DNA of 64,000 nucleotides from positions 26,315,834 to 26,379,833 of the forward strand of contig OU015523.1 in NCBI GenBank assembly GCA_907165065.1, read 5' to 3'. Every line of letters begins with the position of its first letter. The stretch's first letter is position 1. The position numbers were made by a program, and so were the translations under genes. Source of the DNA: Caprimulgus europaeus (taxonomy: Eukaryota; Chordata; Aves; Caprimulgiformes; Caprimulgidae). The notes beneath the pieces are model-generated. The model was not told where the DNA came from and did not search any database. It saw only the letters and a program-made list of their open reading frames with translations. This document shows positions 1 through 12,023 of this stretch, piece after piece.

Positions 1-626
1 GTTTGTTTCTACTCATAATATTGCTGAGTCATAAAGTCAGTGTTGCTCAATGATTCCACATTCCAGGTCCAGTATTTTAAGCAAGGACAGTGACCACAGA
101 GGCATTCCCATCTCTGGCTGCTTGTTGCACCCCTGCATTCTCCTTCCCCTTCTCTCTAATCCTCTCTCTCTAAATATTTGTGCACCCATGTGATGAACCA
201 AATGAGGGAACTGATCTGCCTTAAGACTCACCCAAAAGAAGCCCGGCCAGCTTTCAGCTTCCCTGCTCATTACCTGGTTGTGCGAAGCCTTGGGCTGGCA
301 CAAGGAGAGACAAAGGGAGACAGGGCAGCAGTCTCCTGTGGCAGTGCTGCCTTATGCTATCTTCAAATATTTCTGGTGGTACAACACTTTTATTGAAGCT
401 AATGCTAGCTACATTTTTAAAAGCCAGAATGCCACTAAAGCTAAAATGTATATGCATGTTTGTGATTATGAATATATACATATATATTCATTTGTATTAA
501 ACAATCACTAGAACATCTCTTTCTGGAGGTGTTAGGAGTTATTTGGGACTCGCTGTCTAATCACGACTTTGACTTGGCCTTGATCTTTTTTTAGTTACTT
601 GTCTACCCCATTTATATTCTGCACAG
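1..626. other. Non-coding, probably MAP3K7CL intron
   Basis: No open frame here looks like protein and no repeat family is recognisable. The stretch ends in a T-rich tract and a CAG at 624-626 that serves as acceptor for the exon at 627. It is taken as intron because that exon starts in the middle of a codon and so needs an exon further upstream. Confidence 0.5.
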
Positions 627-739
627 ACATTGCCACGCTAAAAGACCATCCAAAGGTCAGAGGCTTGGCTATTGGCAGTTGGCTGCCCTTTTACCAGCCA
701 AAATCTATTACTGTACACGTGGAAATCCCCAGCTTATCT
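627..739 (+). CDS. MAP3K7CL: MAP3K7CL upstream coding exon (long isoform)
   Basis: This 113-nt exon is preceded by CAG (624-626) and followed by GTAGGC (740). It encodes about 37 residues including LKDHPKVRGLAIGSW and QPKSITVHVEIPS. From memory the long human isoform has LEDNPKVSKLATGDW and KPKSITVPVEIPS in the same order, a match too close to be chance. The exon starts at codon position 2, so one base comes from an exon outside the window. It ends on a full codon (phase 0), and the exon at 17732 is open from its first base in that phase, so the two join in frame. No ATG lies in the exon, so the start must be upstream. As I recall it, the human long isoform jumps from this exon to the one equivalent to 26541. 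Here that jump would shift the frame and soon reach a stop, so inclusion of the 17.7 kb exon seems required. Function of the segment is unknown. Confidence 0.78.
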
Positions 740-992
740 GTAGGCACATGTTTGTCAAATTCTAGGATGGTAAAATTTTAACAAGATCTTAGAAAGTTTA
801 TAAAAAGGACAGAATGTTGATTTCTATTTGCTTATTCAGCAGGGGGAACCTGAACAATTGGAATGCAAGGGACAGAAAAGTATCTGCTGAAGTTATAAGT
901 ATAACATCTGACTGTGTTTGTCCAATAACACTGACATCTGGCCAACAAAAAAATGTGAGTAGTATGTTGAGGGAAGCTGGAGTTTGCAGACT

Positions 993-1020
993 ACCTAGTT
1001 TGCAAAATACCTAGTTTGCA
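993..1020. repeat. Short direct repeat, 12 bp twice
   Basis: ACCTAGTTTGCA occurs at 993-1004 and 1009-1020 with a 16-bp period. A partial copy (AGTTTGCAGA) lies just before. It looks like a local replication-slippage duplication. Confidence 0.8.
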
Positions 1021-1173
1021 GAGAATCATGCTTATATCTGAAACAGAGAATTGTGAGCCACACAGGGCTGAACATTCAGGGTGAACATAATTCTTTTAGT
1101 AACAGCAGCAGCACTTATATCAGCTTTTGCCAGATTATGTTTATCTCACTTGTGACATAATGAGCAGGAGCAC

Positions 1174-1204
1174 TCTAATCAACTAGAGTACTTCTAATCA
1201 ACTA
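1174..1204. repeat. Short direct repeat, 12 bp twice
   Basis: TCTAATCAACTA occurs at 1174-1185 and 1193-1204, each followed by a GTACT-like sequence. This is a local duplication with no visible function. Confidence 0.75.
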
Positions 1205-3559
1205 AGTACTACTTAGGTCATTTGTCCGTGGCTCCTGAGTTAAATGCTACCCACATCCTGGGCTTATCTCACTTGCTGGTGCAGGGGATTGCAAGGTAGA
1301 CAGGAAAGCAAGATTTCCTTACCATTTGTGTGTTCTTACCTCAGTATATGTGCTTTCTGCTATCCAGTTGCTTTGAGTCACTGGAAAGCAATTCTGGGAT
1401 TTGAGAGGAGTATTGCCTTTGCTTGGGATCAGTAGATTAAATTGTTTGAAAATGTTGACATATTAAAATAGTGATGACAGTCATCAGGTGAGTTAAGGAG
1501 CCATTATGTTTGATTCTACCTGCACAAGTGGCAAGAACTCAGAAGTTCCTCTAAACAAACAAGATTATAAATTATGATTGTCTCAGAAAATAATCAATGC
1601 TGTTAGTTTGATTTCGTATTGCAGGTACAATCAAGGTATAAAATCATGCTGTGACACTTCGTACAGTACACAGCAAAATACAATTACTTCATGAGAGAGA
1701 GCAAAATTATTGAGGTCTTTCGGGTTTTGATGTTATAAGAAAGAAAGTATAATTGAGCAAAAATGACGTATCTTCTAAATGGTGAGTTCTGTTTTGCATA
1801 AGGAAGCCAAATGCAGGATCAGATAAGGGCTAGAGAAACATCTTTCTTCACCTTTCAAAGTGGTCATATGGGAACTTTTTTCCCGTGGAGTGCACAGGAG
1901 CCTGGAATACCTGGAAATAAAAGCCAACTGCTATTGAAAGTTCAGCTGCTCTTGTTGGGGTGGGAAGAATTTATCAGTTTCTATGGGATATCTAAACTTG
2001 GAGGACATCAAACTGAGGAGTAAAGGAAATAGTCAGTTTAGGCTGTAATTAGAAAAGATAGGAAATAGTAGAAGAAGGTGGCATGCTTGGGATTCAATAG
2101 CTGAAGACTTCTGTAGAAATGTCACTCAAATGAAGTAATAAACAGTAAAATAAATAGCAACTGTCTGCAGACTCCTGGAAACAAGGTACTACCACACCTG
2201 ATTTACATTTCTTTCAGCTCTGCAGACACTAAGCAAAAGAAAAAAATGTAGCTAAAAGGTAGGATTCCAAGATCAAGACCACAACTGGGTGGTGCCTGGG
2301 CCACTGAGATCTGTAGTCTTCATTCTTCACTGTGTCATGCCTTGACTTGGGTGCACAGTCTAGAATTTGCTAGGATGGTCTAAAACAATACTAGATCTTC
2401 AGGACAAAGAGGGTTTTTCAGTTTTTAATACTTTGTTTCTCTATCCAAAGAATTTTAAAGACCTTGTTCCAAGTAACTATAGATTTTGTTTCTCTGATTG
2501 TCCCTATTCTTATTTGAACTTTTAGGGTTCATAACTGTGTGTTATCTGAATATACCTGTTGAGAAATCCATTAATTCTCCAGAACTCAGGTCAGTGAGTG
2601 TCCTGACCTACCTTGTCTCTGAATTGTCTCTGAATCAGAGTCTGCAGAGAACTCTCCTTCTTGCTGTGAGCATAGAATGCTAGCATGACCTGTGCAATGT
2701 CTGTGTGTCCCATTATCTCCTGGCTACTCTGTCAGTCCCATATATCTGCCAGCTGCTGGGAAATTGGCCTGAATCCATGCTTGGTTGTGAATCAAAAGAA
2801 TTCCAAAGACACCTTTGCAGCCCTCATTTCTGCACTGCATAACCTTCCTAGCTGTAACTAAGAATCATAGCTCGCACAGTAATGCATAGTCTTTCCCACA
2901 TGATTCTTGAAGTGTTTAAAGAAATGATAAAGAAAAAATGCTGTGCACTTCTGCAAAGCAGGAAATACTATACCATATTGTACAAATAAGGGAATCATGT
3001 CATCATGTGCTAAGGGCCAAAGGCCATGAAATGGATTCATGCCAAAAGTTGAGACTATCACATGGGACTTGTTTCCAGTATTGCATGCTATATCCCAAAA
3101 GTGTGATCTGGTGTCTGAACAGTAGACACATTGCCTACTGCCGAAAAAACCTGTTAAGTTGAAGACTATACCATTGCTGTTTAAGTTCCACTGTAGAGAA
3201 AAATAAAGTAACGTGTATATATGAATGAATTATGGACAATTACCAAAGTATCATTTAAGCAGAGCAGCACAGTTTACATTTAAAGAATAAGCAGAGATCA
3301 TTTTCTAACAAACAGCTTCAGGACAGGTAATTGGTAATGTACTGGTGTTGTAATGTGTACAACAAAAGAAAAGTCAATGTCCTGGAGTTTTATTTAATAA
3401 GAAAATCACCCTAATGTGCATCTGATCAGCAGGAACTAATGTTTGCACTGTGCTAAGAGGATATGTAAAGCTACTGAAAAACTACATTACTTTGTTCACT
3501 CAGATTTGCCTGTATTTGCTAAGGATTTGATCTCTGGACACTTTGCATACAACACAATG

Positions 3560-3665
3560 AATGGGTGAAATGAGAATGAGAGAACTAGGCTCAGGGGAGC
3601 AAAAGGATGTTACCAGACATCAAAGGTCCAAGGTGAAGGTGGCAACACCACAACCCTGACTCAGC
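3560..3665 (-). mobile_element. Possible MIR-like SINE fragment
   Basis: The run GGTGAAATGAGAATGAGAGA, then a CTCAGGGGAGCAAAAGG-like stretch and AAAGGTCCAAGGTGA, resembles the reverse complement of the conserved MIR/CORE-SINE core (in consensus, a gaaactgaggc motif followed by aaggtcacacag). The match is weak and rests on memory of the consensus. Confidence 0.3.
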
Positions 3666-4874
3666 GTTATCAGTAGTTTTCCTTGTTGGTTATCAGCCAG
3701 ATTTAATTCTGAAATCCTTATTGGGGTTTAGATTCTTGAAACCATAATCAAGCAGTAAAGAAATTTCTATCTTTTTTGCTTTTGAAGAAAAACTGTCCCA
3801 ACTGTTTTTCATTGCTGGTATTGCTTATCTTACCACCTCTGCAGGCTAGCTGTACATGACTTAGCAAAGAATAGATTTGATCAGTGATGCATTTTAATTT
3901 CTTCATTTCTACTATTTTTTTTAACATAGAACAGTGAAGTGAATGTCTAAATGTTTGTTGTGCATCTTTATGGTCCAGTTTCTGAGTGCTATTGACTAAA
4001 ATATGGGCATCAGTAAGCCACATGTGAGATTCACAACAATTTCTCTACTAATCATTCTCTTGCATGAAAATGGTCCAAAACATATACTACAGCATAACAT
4101 CCATTATTTTGATCCACTAACAGATGTCCTTGTTTGTCAGCCAGCTGGCAAAGTGGGACAATATGTGGCAGCAAGCCATACCACCACTCTCTTCCTTTGA
4201 GCATCAGCATGTCGTGGGTTTAGGAGGAAGTAATCTACGTTACCAACACCTGCAGAAATTGCTTTGTGAGTGCAGTTGTCTTGTGTGATCACTTACATAG
4301 GCTTTGGATAGGTTGGCCCAGAAGACACAACCTTCACAAAAAGGAGTGATGGAAGGCAGTGTGTACATGACTACAAACCAAGCTGCTATGTTTTTGCTTC
4401 ATTTGAACTTGATTTCCTACATTAATAAAACAAGACATTTGACAAATAGATTTTCTTTGTGAATGAACTCAGAAAAATACAGTGGAATAGAGTTCAGAAA
4501 TATATCCCTGGGACAGATGAGATCCCCAAAACAGTCATTCTGCAGCATGTGATTCCATTTATGATGCTGTTGAGAACACAAGTGTAGCTCCATTTGCTCT
4601 CATCAGAAGTTTGATGCCTGCATTTCAAGTCTTCAGGGTCCTTGAAATTTGAACTCGCACAGCTAGTGGGGTACTCCATTGTGCTTCATGTCTCCAGTCC
4701 TCTATGATACAGCCTAACCAGCAATTTTTCTTCAACCTGGAATTTCTGTTATCATTGGCATGTACATGAGGACTTCAAAATAAAATGTTAATTCTGATGA
4801 GACTTATATTATTATGAATTTGAGAGCTAATAATTGATTTAACATACTAGAATCATGGTCCAAGCTCAAAAAGC

Positions 4875-6544
4875 TGTGGTGGTTTCAGCCTCAGCTAAGA
4901 CCACTTGGACCTTCTCTCACATCCCGCCACTTGGTGAGACGGGAAGAGAAACACAACAAAGGGCTCATAGGTTGACATATAGCCAGGGAGGGCTCACTCA
5001 CCATTGCAGAAAAGGATGTGGGGGTGTTGGTCAGCAGCTGGCTGAACATGAGCCAGCAGTGTGCCCAGGTGGCCAAGAAGGCCAACAGCATCCTGGCCTG
5101 TATCAGGAATAGTGTGGCCAGTAGGAAAAGGGAAGTGATTGTCCCCTTGTATTCAGCACTGGTGAGGCTGGACCTTGAGTACTGGGTTCAGTTCTGGGCT
5201 CCCCAAAACAGGAGGGACATTGAGGCTCTGGAGCATGTCAAAAGAAGGGCAACAAAGCTGGTGAAGGGCTTGGAGCACAAGTCCTATGAGGAGCAGCTGA
5301 GGGAGCTGGGGTTGTTTAGTCTGGAGAAGAGGAGGCTGAGGAGAGACGCTGTCACTCTCCACAACTACCTGAAGGGAGGTTGTGGAGAGGTAGGTATTGT
5401 TCTCCCAGGTAACAGGTGACAGAATGAGAGGAAATGGCTACAAGTTGCACCAGGGGAGGTTTAGGTTGGATATTAGGAAGAATTTCTTCACAGAAAGGGT
5501 AGTCAAACATTGGAACAGGCTGCCCAGGGAAATGGTGTAGTCACCGTCCCTGGCAGCATTTAAAAAACGGGTAGATGAGGTGCTTAGAGACATGGTTTAG
5601 AGGTGGGATTGGTAGTGGTAGGATAATTGTCTTTTCCAACCACTATGATTCTATGATTCTATGATCATGGGCAAAACAGACTCGACCTAGGGAAGAAAAA
5701 TCAATTTAATTCGTTACCAATCAATCAGAGTAGGATAGTGAGACTTAACAACCACATCTTAAAACATCTTCCCCCCTTCTTCCTGGGCTCAGATTACTTT
5801 GCTCTCGATTTCTCTACCTTCTCTACCTTGTCCTCCCCAGCAGCACAGAGGGACAGGGAATAGGGGTTGCAGTTAGTTCATCTATGCTGCACTTTCTGGC
5901 ACGAGATCACTCCCATGGGCTAAAAGAGTTCAGGGACAAAGTGTTCCAACGTGGGCTTCTCACAGAGTATACAGACCTCTTCAGGCACAGCCCCCAGCTC
6001 TGGTGTGGGCACCTTCAAGGGCTGCAGACGGGTGTCCCATCCACTGTGCCCCTCCCTCTCACTCTAATGCAAGTGTCTCTGGGGTCTTCTTGCTCATCAT
6101 GAGCTCTCAACATAGTCAAAACTGCCCTCAGGCACAGGGTCCTGCTCTGGCGTGGAGTCCTCCATGGCCTACACATGGGTATCTGCTCCGCTGTTGAACT
6201 TCCATGGCTGCAGGGAACTCTACCTCCCCCTACTCTTCTCCTTGCTGATCTGGGTGTCTGAAGTTCTCTGTCTCCTCCCTTCCTCCTCTTTCCTTGTGTC
6301 ATCAATGTTCTATTTGTTCAGGCCCATGGTCTCCTCATGGCTTTCTCCTTTCTTGCCAAACCGGTTCTTCCTCTCATAAATATGGATTCAAAGAAGCGTT
6401 TCCCTATCGCTAATTGGCTCAGCCTGGGCTGGAGGTGGGTCCACCTCAGAGCCAGGGGAGCTTCGCAAAGCTTTTCACAGGGGTCATCACTGTAGTCCCT
6501 TCCCCCACTACCAAAAATGCCCCTCCCCCCACAAACCCAACACA
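4875..6544. mobile_element. Solo LTR of an avian endogenous retrovirus, split by CR1
   Basis: The element begins TGTGGTGGTTTCAGC and ends AACCCAACACA, so it has the TG...CA termini of an LTR in either reading direction. About 130 bp lie left of the nested CR1 and about 880 bp right of it, roughly 1.0 kb of LTR in all. Recognisable parts, as remembered from common avian LTR repeats, are the GGGCTCATAGG and GGCTCACTCACC block on the left, and on the right GGGCAAAACAGACTCGACC, AATCAGAGTAGGATA and the closing ATTGGCTCAGCCTGGGCT and ACTACCAAAA blocks. No gag, pol or env sequence lies beside it, so it is a solo LTR. I cannot settle the strand or exact family, and no clear target-site duplication is visible. 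It is a fossil, older than the CR1 inside it. Confidence 0.75.
5007..5665 (+). mobile_element. CR1: CR1 LINE, 5'-truncated, nested in the LTR
   Basis: The segment encodes the end of the CR1 ORF2 C-terminal region: [33 protein letters not shown] and [14 protein letters not shown] are all CR1 hallmarks. It runs on through the GAAGAATTTCTTCACAGA block and the GTGCTTAGAGACATGGTTTAG block to a tail of three ATGATTCT-type units (5643-5665). The 339-residue CR1 frame at 37.5 kb shares this GTGCTTAG-type 3' end. LTR sequence resumes directly after the tail. The open frame at 5018-5419 is a remnant and not a working gene. Confidence 0.93.
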
Positions 6545-9500
6545 ACAGTGACACACAGAATCTATGTTTTTAAGGGTATCATATACAGGGTTTTTACTGG
6601 GGGGAAAAAATAATCTTATTCTTTTACCCACTGATGACATAGTTTAAGTTACTAGTAACCGTATGGCTTATTCAGTTGATCTGTAGTCAGACTTAGTGTT
6701 TATAATAGATTATCCCAGGACCATCAACAAGGTGAAAGAAAGGGAACTTTTAGAACAAAGTTCTCCCCCACTCTTAGAACAAATGGGGTTATAGTTTTTT
6801 TACTCTTCTATGATACGTGGTTCCAAAAGGTTACAAGTGCCCCAATGGTCCCCTGCAGATTCTCAGCAGCTCTAAAGAAATGATTGTTTTCAGTTGTGCA
6901 TCTATCTCTAGTTGCCTGTGTTAAAGGATTCCAGATACGTGTTTTCACTATTCCTATCATAAATCTTGGAGAAAATAATGAATCCTCTGCATAACATCTT
7001 ACGGTTTTGTAGGAACCTACTGCTTTAACTTCTTGTGTCTTTTTCTTAGGAGGCTTAAATGAGGTTATGGTGACAACTGTGAGTGGCAGTATGAAGATGA
7101 AGAGCAAAAACCTTGTAATATTTGGATATTCAGAACTTTAAAAAAAGGAGTTTCATCAGCAAGTAAAATTAGACAAAGTTTCTCCATTTTAATTATGATG
7201 TGATCATTATGACCAATGGTGGTTTCTAAAATACAGTTTTAAGAAAACAAATATTTGAAACAGGTTTCTTTTCCTTACTTTTTTGCTTTTTTATGATTTA
7301 AAAGCAGTCTGTCATGTCCGTATGCCATGTTTTTTGTAACTTTTGAAACCAATGCTTTAAAATTGAAATATCATCAACCAATAAGCTGTGGTGGTACAAA
7401 CAGTCCAGTTCTAGTAAACAGTATTCTATTACTAGATTTAATATTTCAAGAATTGTGGGCTTTATTGATAGCTGGTTTTGTTCATTTTAAAACAATGTTA
7501 TTTTATTTATGGCTATTTTATTTATGGCTTTAAACCTGTAAGAACTATAGGTTTAGAATGGGAGTAATTTTCATTTTAGATATTTCAATAGCAATTTTTT
7601 AATCTTGCACTGTGTTTGGAGATTTGTAATGCTCAAGTGACAGACAAGTTGATGATCTGAACTGTGACTTGGAAGGTACAATTTTTCCCCAAAAATGTAT
7701 GTGCTACTCTACATATCTTATAGCTTTACTTATGATGCCATCGATGGCTACTTGAGACTGCAGTCTTGTGTTTCATAATGTTTCATCTGTCATGGACAGT
7801 CACCAGACATTAGGATCTAACTGCTCATCTAAAGGCATTCAAGGTATGATGAAGCTTCACACATAAAGATGTTGTGTTTTGAAAGATGACTATCTTCAAC
7901 TTTTTTATCAGGAGCTCATAATTCAGATAGTTTAGAGATCGATATTCACTGTTGCCTCCTTGTGAAGGTGGCATTCCTATCACTCTCACACAAGAATCAG
8001 GATTTAGAGAGCTCAAGCAGGAGCTACAGTGGCCTGCATACAGTTCATGGTGTTAAAGCAATTAACTGGCACTGCCAACAGAGCTTAAAAAAAAAAAAAA
8101 GGCAAAAAGAATCAGTATAGCTTTACTTTGGAGATTTCATTTTGTTCTTGGTTTATTGTGGATGACCACATGAGGAAAATTATAAAATCAAATCCATTAT
8201 GTCACTAGGGGCTTTCATGAAGTTGGTATGGGGAATCATAGTATAGTCAATATAATCATAGTCAATAAGCTTCAAGTGATGCAACATTACACTGTCTTGA
8301 TCCTGTTCTCCTTGTTTGTCTTCAAAGGCTCCTTGACATGAGGTGGATGAATTTCTTGCATGTGTCCTCTAAGGGGCAGCATTGAAGAGCAGTTCTCTGT
8401 AAACGGCTGCTGCTATTCATCGTATGGAGTAGGCCTAAGTACTGGACTAACAAATTAGTGCTGATTCTCTGCTGTCTGGAAATACAGTTTTTTAAAGGCA
8501 ACCAGTGTGTTTGGAAGCCATTACCAGCCTGTCAAAAATCCTGTAGCAGACATTTCAGTTTAAGTCATAAAGTCATTGGAATTCTCCCCTGTGGAGTACT
8601 CAAAATCATACCAAAAAATTGGGAATTTGGTTAATCTTTTAAGTGAGGAACTGATGGCAAAGTTTATTTGGATTTCTTTCTTGTGAGAAAAACCAATATT
8701 ATGTCATTTCCAGACTCAGTATGTCATCTTGAGTAATGCTAATTAGATCACATGAAGTCTTTTCTGTCGGTATTGCACTTAAGAAAGAGTATTGTGTGGG
8801 TGAATTAATATGGGAATATTCTGGACTATTAATATCACTTGCTTAGCCCTGTACATTCGATCACAAGAATATCTGTTTCTTTTATTAAAGTCCTGTGTTA
8901 AGAGGAAGAGTGTGGCCTTAATAATGACAAATTCATAGTGCTTGGTCCTTCCCTTGCAGTCAGACTCAGGGACATGGGTAATAATTTAGGAAGAACAAAG
9001 TTCAGGTGCTCTTTTTCCCCTCTGAAAAAGAAGCAGTTTACTGCCCTTACCCTACTTTGTCTTGTCTGTATCCCAGTAGAAAATTGGTAGGGTCTTATTT
9101 TCTGGACAGGAGCTGTCCCTGGGTAAGCTGAGCTTTGAAATAATCTTGTATAATTTATCTGCCAGAGGGAAGTATTTTTTTTTCTTTCCTAGTGTGCCTT
9201 TATAAAAGATAGTATCTTTGGATTTATAAAAATATAATATCTTTCATTGGAATAAGCAATTTTGGCTGAACTGGGTTCCTCGGGGGAAGTGGTGTGAGCA
9301 TCCATCACTAAAGACTGAATCAGAGATGCACAAGGGTTGAAAACCAACTGTAAATAGGAAGGCAGGTCATAAGTTTGACAGTGTTTGACTTTGTAACCAT
9401 AATAATTTCTTGTTTAGAGTACCTCATTATACAGAATAAGACAAATTCTTGCACACACATCCTGTAATTGTGTGATAGTCACATGCCTGATACATCTGTT

Positions 9501-11334
9501 GCACTGCTGAACTGTCTGATCTGCTCTTGCTGATTGTAATATCATACGTTTTCTCTTCAGGGAGAGAAGAAGGATAAATATCTAGAGGAAGTGTGAGGAC
9601 TTCCTGGTCTACTATAAGCCATACTTAGTAATGTAAATTTTTTGCTAGTAAGTATTCTAGCATTTATTGTTTCTAAACTTCTCCTTTATGTTTGCAGCTG
9701 GCACTATTAACTAAGGCAGTTTCGGTGCTGAATCAGCAGTGAGGTTTCAAGTATGGGCAGAATACCAGCTGCTGCTGGGGCTTTCACCACATTCTTCTGG
9801 ATGCTGATTTCTTCCTTAAAGCAGCAAAGCTTAATGAAAAAGTGTGTTAACTTAAAACTCTTGTGCGTGTACCCATGAGAGCATGAGGACCTCAGCCATC
9901 ATCACCAAGTGAGGCTGTAATGTTTTGTGGTAACCTCTTTGGGTAAGTTCTTAAGCAAGGTAAGCTAAGCATTCCCTTAAGAATGGCAAGTCCAATTAAA
10001 ATGGAGTGATTACTCCACTTTTACATTGATATGAGAGAATTATCTTTTTCTCCTAGGACAATTGGATGTGGTTTAGTGGCACAACTGGTAACAAAATTGA
10101 TGCATTTGTGCCTGTGAGAAAGTGCTCATGTTTCCAGTTAGCCAGTGCTACCCAGTGCTCGTTTTGAGTATTTGTCTGCTGATCTCCCAGTGAATTGCTG
10201 CACACTGTCAATCCATACCCTCCTTCATCATTCCCTGTCGACAAGATGTACCACCATTCTTCCTGTAAGTAGTTTCTAAAGGTTATTTCCATCTCTATGC
10301 TGATGTCAGTGAAGCGTGTAAATTTGCACCTGCTAATTTCTGACAACAGTGAGACTTTTCCAGTAATATTTCTAACCTCAGCTTTCATCTTATTTTCCAC
10401 GCAAGGATCTTTGGCACCATCATATCTCAAAGGCTTCAGTTTTCTTCCTCTCAGCAGCATTACCTTCTCACTGTTTCTGTCTAGATGTTGCTGTGGAAGC
10501 AATGGAGTTTTTCACCAGTCAGGCTTTCAAATTATTCAAGATGCAGTTATTTCCAGATGGTCTTAAGGCAGGTGTAGAAATTGTTGAGTCAACTCCTGTA
10601 AATCCACATTCTCTTGACCAAGCCAATTTTTTAATTTCTCTGGAACAATCTCCTTTCATTAGATCTGTATGATCCTATATAAGTGAATTCAGCTACTGCA
10701 TATCAATTTGCAATGTGCTATTTTTTAAGTTAGTGCTCAATGTGTGTTTCATGCTGCTTTGAATGACTTAATTTCATCTGATAAGGTTCAGCCATTTATG
10801 AGTGTAGAGATTGGAGGAAAGTACATTATTTTACCTGTATTAAAATACTACCTAGACAAGGAGACTCGAAGTCATATCTAAGAACAGTAATGAAGTGCTC
10901 TGTTAGCTCCTCCAGTTGTCAGAACTTGGGGTGTTAGGTTGTGAGTGAGGGGCAACAAGACTAAATAATCTGTATTTTATCTAGACCTTTCCATTATCTG
11001 AAAGACAAGAAAGAAGCATTCTGGTCTAATTCTGGATTGCTGGCTGGGATAATTGTGATTTTATTACATCATATTGGTGGTTCTGATCTCACCTACACTA
11101 ACTGCTACTGTAGAAAAAAACTATTCTCCACCCAGTTCCATAGAGACTTGAAATGGTTATCCTTATGGACTACAAGAAGATATCAGGTCAACAGAGACAC
11201 TCTATATTTGTAGCTAGTGTGAGGGTGCTTATTCAATTGCCATTGCAAACAGATGGAGTATACCATTGAGCTTTTAACATTTGTCAGATCCTGAGCCATG
11301 CAGTCCAATTGGAAAGTCTACAGGTAATGTGAAG

Positions 11335-11374
11335 TGAAAGGACATGACACACCAATGTGTGTCATGTCCTTTCA
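11335..11374. repeat. Perfect 18-bp hairpin with 4-nt loop
   Basis: The left arm 11335-11352 (TGAAAGGACATGACACAC) and right arm 11357-11374 are exact reverse complements separated by CAAT. There are no mismatches in 36 paired bases. Confidence 0.95.
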
Positions 11375-11417
11375 AAAATCAATTGCTTTTTGAAGTTTAT
11401 GCTTTCAAAAATCAATT
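11369..11417. repeat. 16-bp direct repeat beside the hairpin
   Basis: CTTTCAAAAATCAATT occurs at 11369-11384 and again at 11402-11417. The first copy overlaps the right arm of the hairpin. Confidence 0.9.
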
Positions 11418-11999
11418 CCTTATAGCAGGAAGCATCTCACCCTGATCAGCCTCAATGTCAGTAAAGGGACCAAATCCCTCCTACAGTGGGATTTTTTACA
11501 AATTTTGTTGCAGAAATAAGTTCATAATAAATTGTAAAAAAATTGAATTCTGTTTGTACTCAGAGGAATCTATAAAATGAAGATTTTGCTCTGATTGCAG
11601 TTTTAGCCAAAGCATTTTTATTGTTTTAAATTGTCTCCTTGGAACATCTTACATATGCTAGAATATTTAAAGTGTATTTTTAAATAGTGGCTGGCAATCT
11701 GTGAAACACCATTTTAGCATGAATGAGGTCATATGCTACTAAAATACTACTTATACTAGGAAACTGAGATGAATTGAAAGTAGCACATCTAAAAAAGAGA
11801 AGGCAACAGGTGTTTTATTAGATAGCAGATATTGCCTTTTTTTACATCCGTAGAATAACTGATCCTTCATCCTAAAAATTGTTACAAATTTGCATGTTTC
11901 TATTACTGAATGTCAGTAAGTCTCAGTGATCCTAATTTAGAGTGTTTCTTTAAGGTGTTTTTGATGAATAAAACATGATAGCCTCTTCTAGCATATATA

Positions 12000-12023
12000 G
12001 ATATTCTAGATATCTAGAATATC
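12000..12023. repeat. 24-bp perfect palindrome
   Basis: GATATTCTAGAT followed by ATCTAGAATATC gives a perfect loopless inverted repeat in an AT-rich setting. Confidence 0.93.

Larger units (their letters stand above)
740..4874. other. Intron, mostly featureless
   Basis: Part of the 17-kb intron between the exons at 627 and 17732. It holds two short tandem duplications (993-1020 and 1174-1204) and one possible old SINE near 3.6 kb. The open frames are short, unlike any protein I know, and lack paired splice sites. Confidence 0.7.

Noticed and set aside
8225-8265. ATCATAGTATAGTC and ATAATCATAGTC considered as a reversed CR1 tail
   Set aside because: The neighbouring CR1 3' UTR block is absent and the repeats are not the CR1 octamer.
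10053-10502. 149-codon open frame on the - strand
   Set aside because: No recognised domain, no splice context and no second exon. A frame of this length can occur by chance in 64 kb read in six frames.
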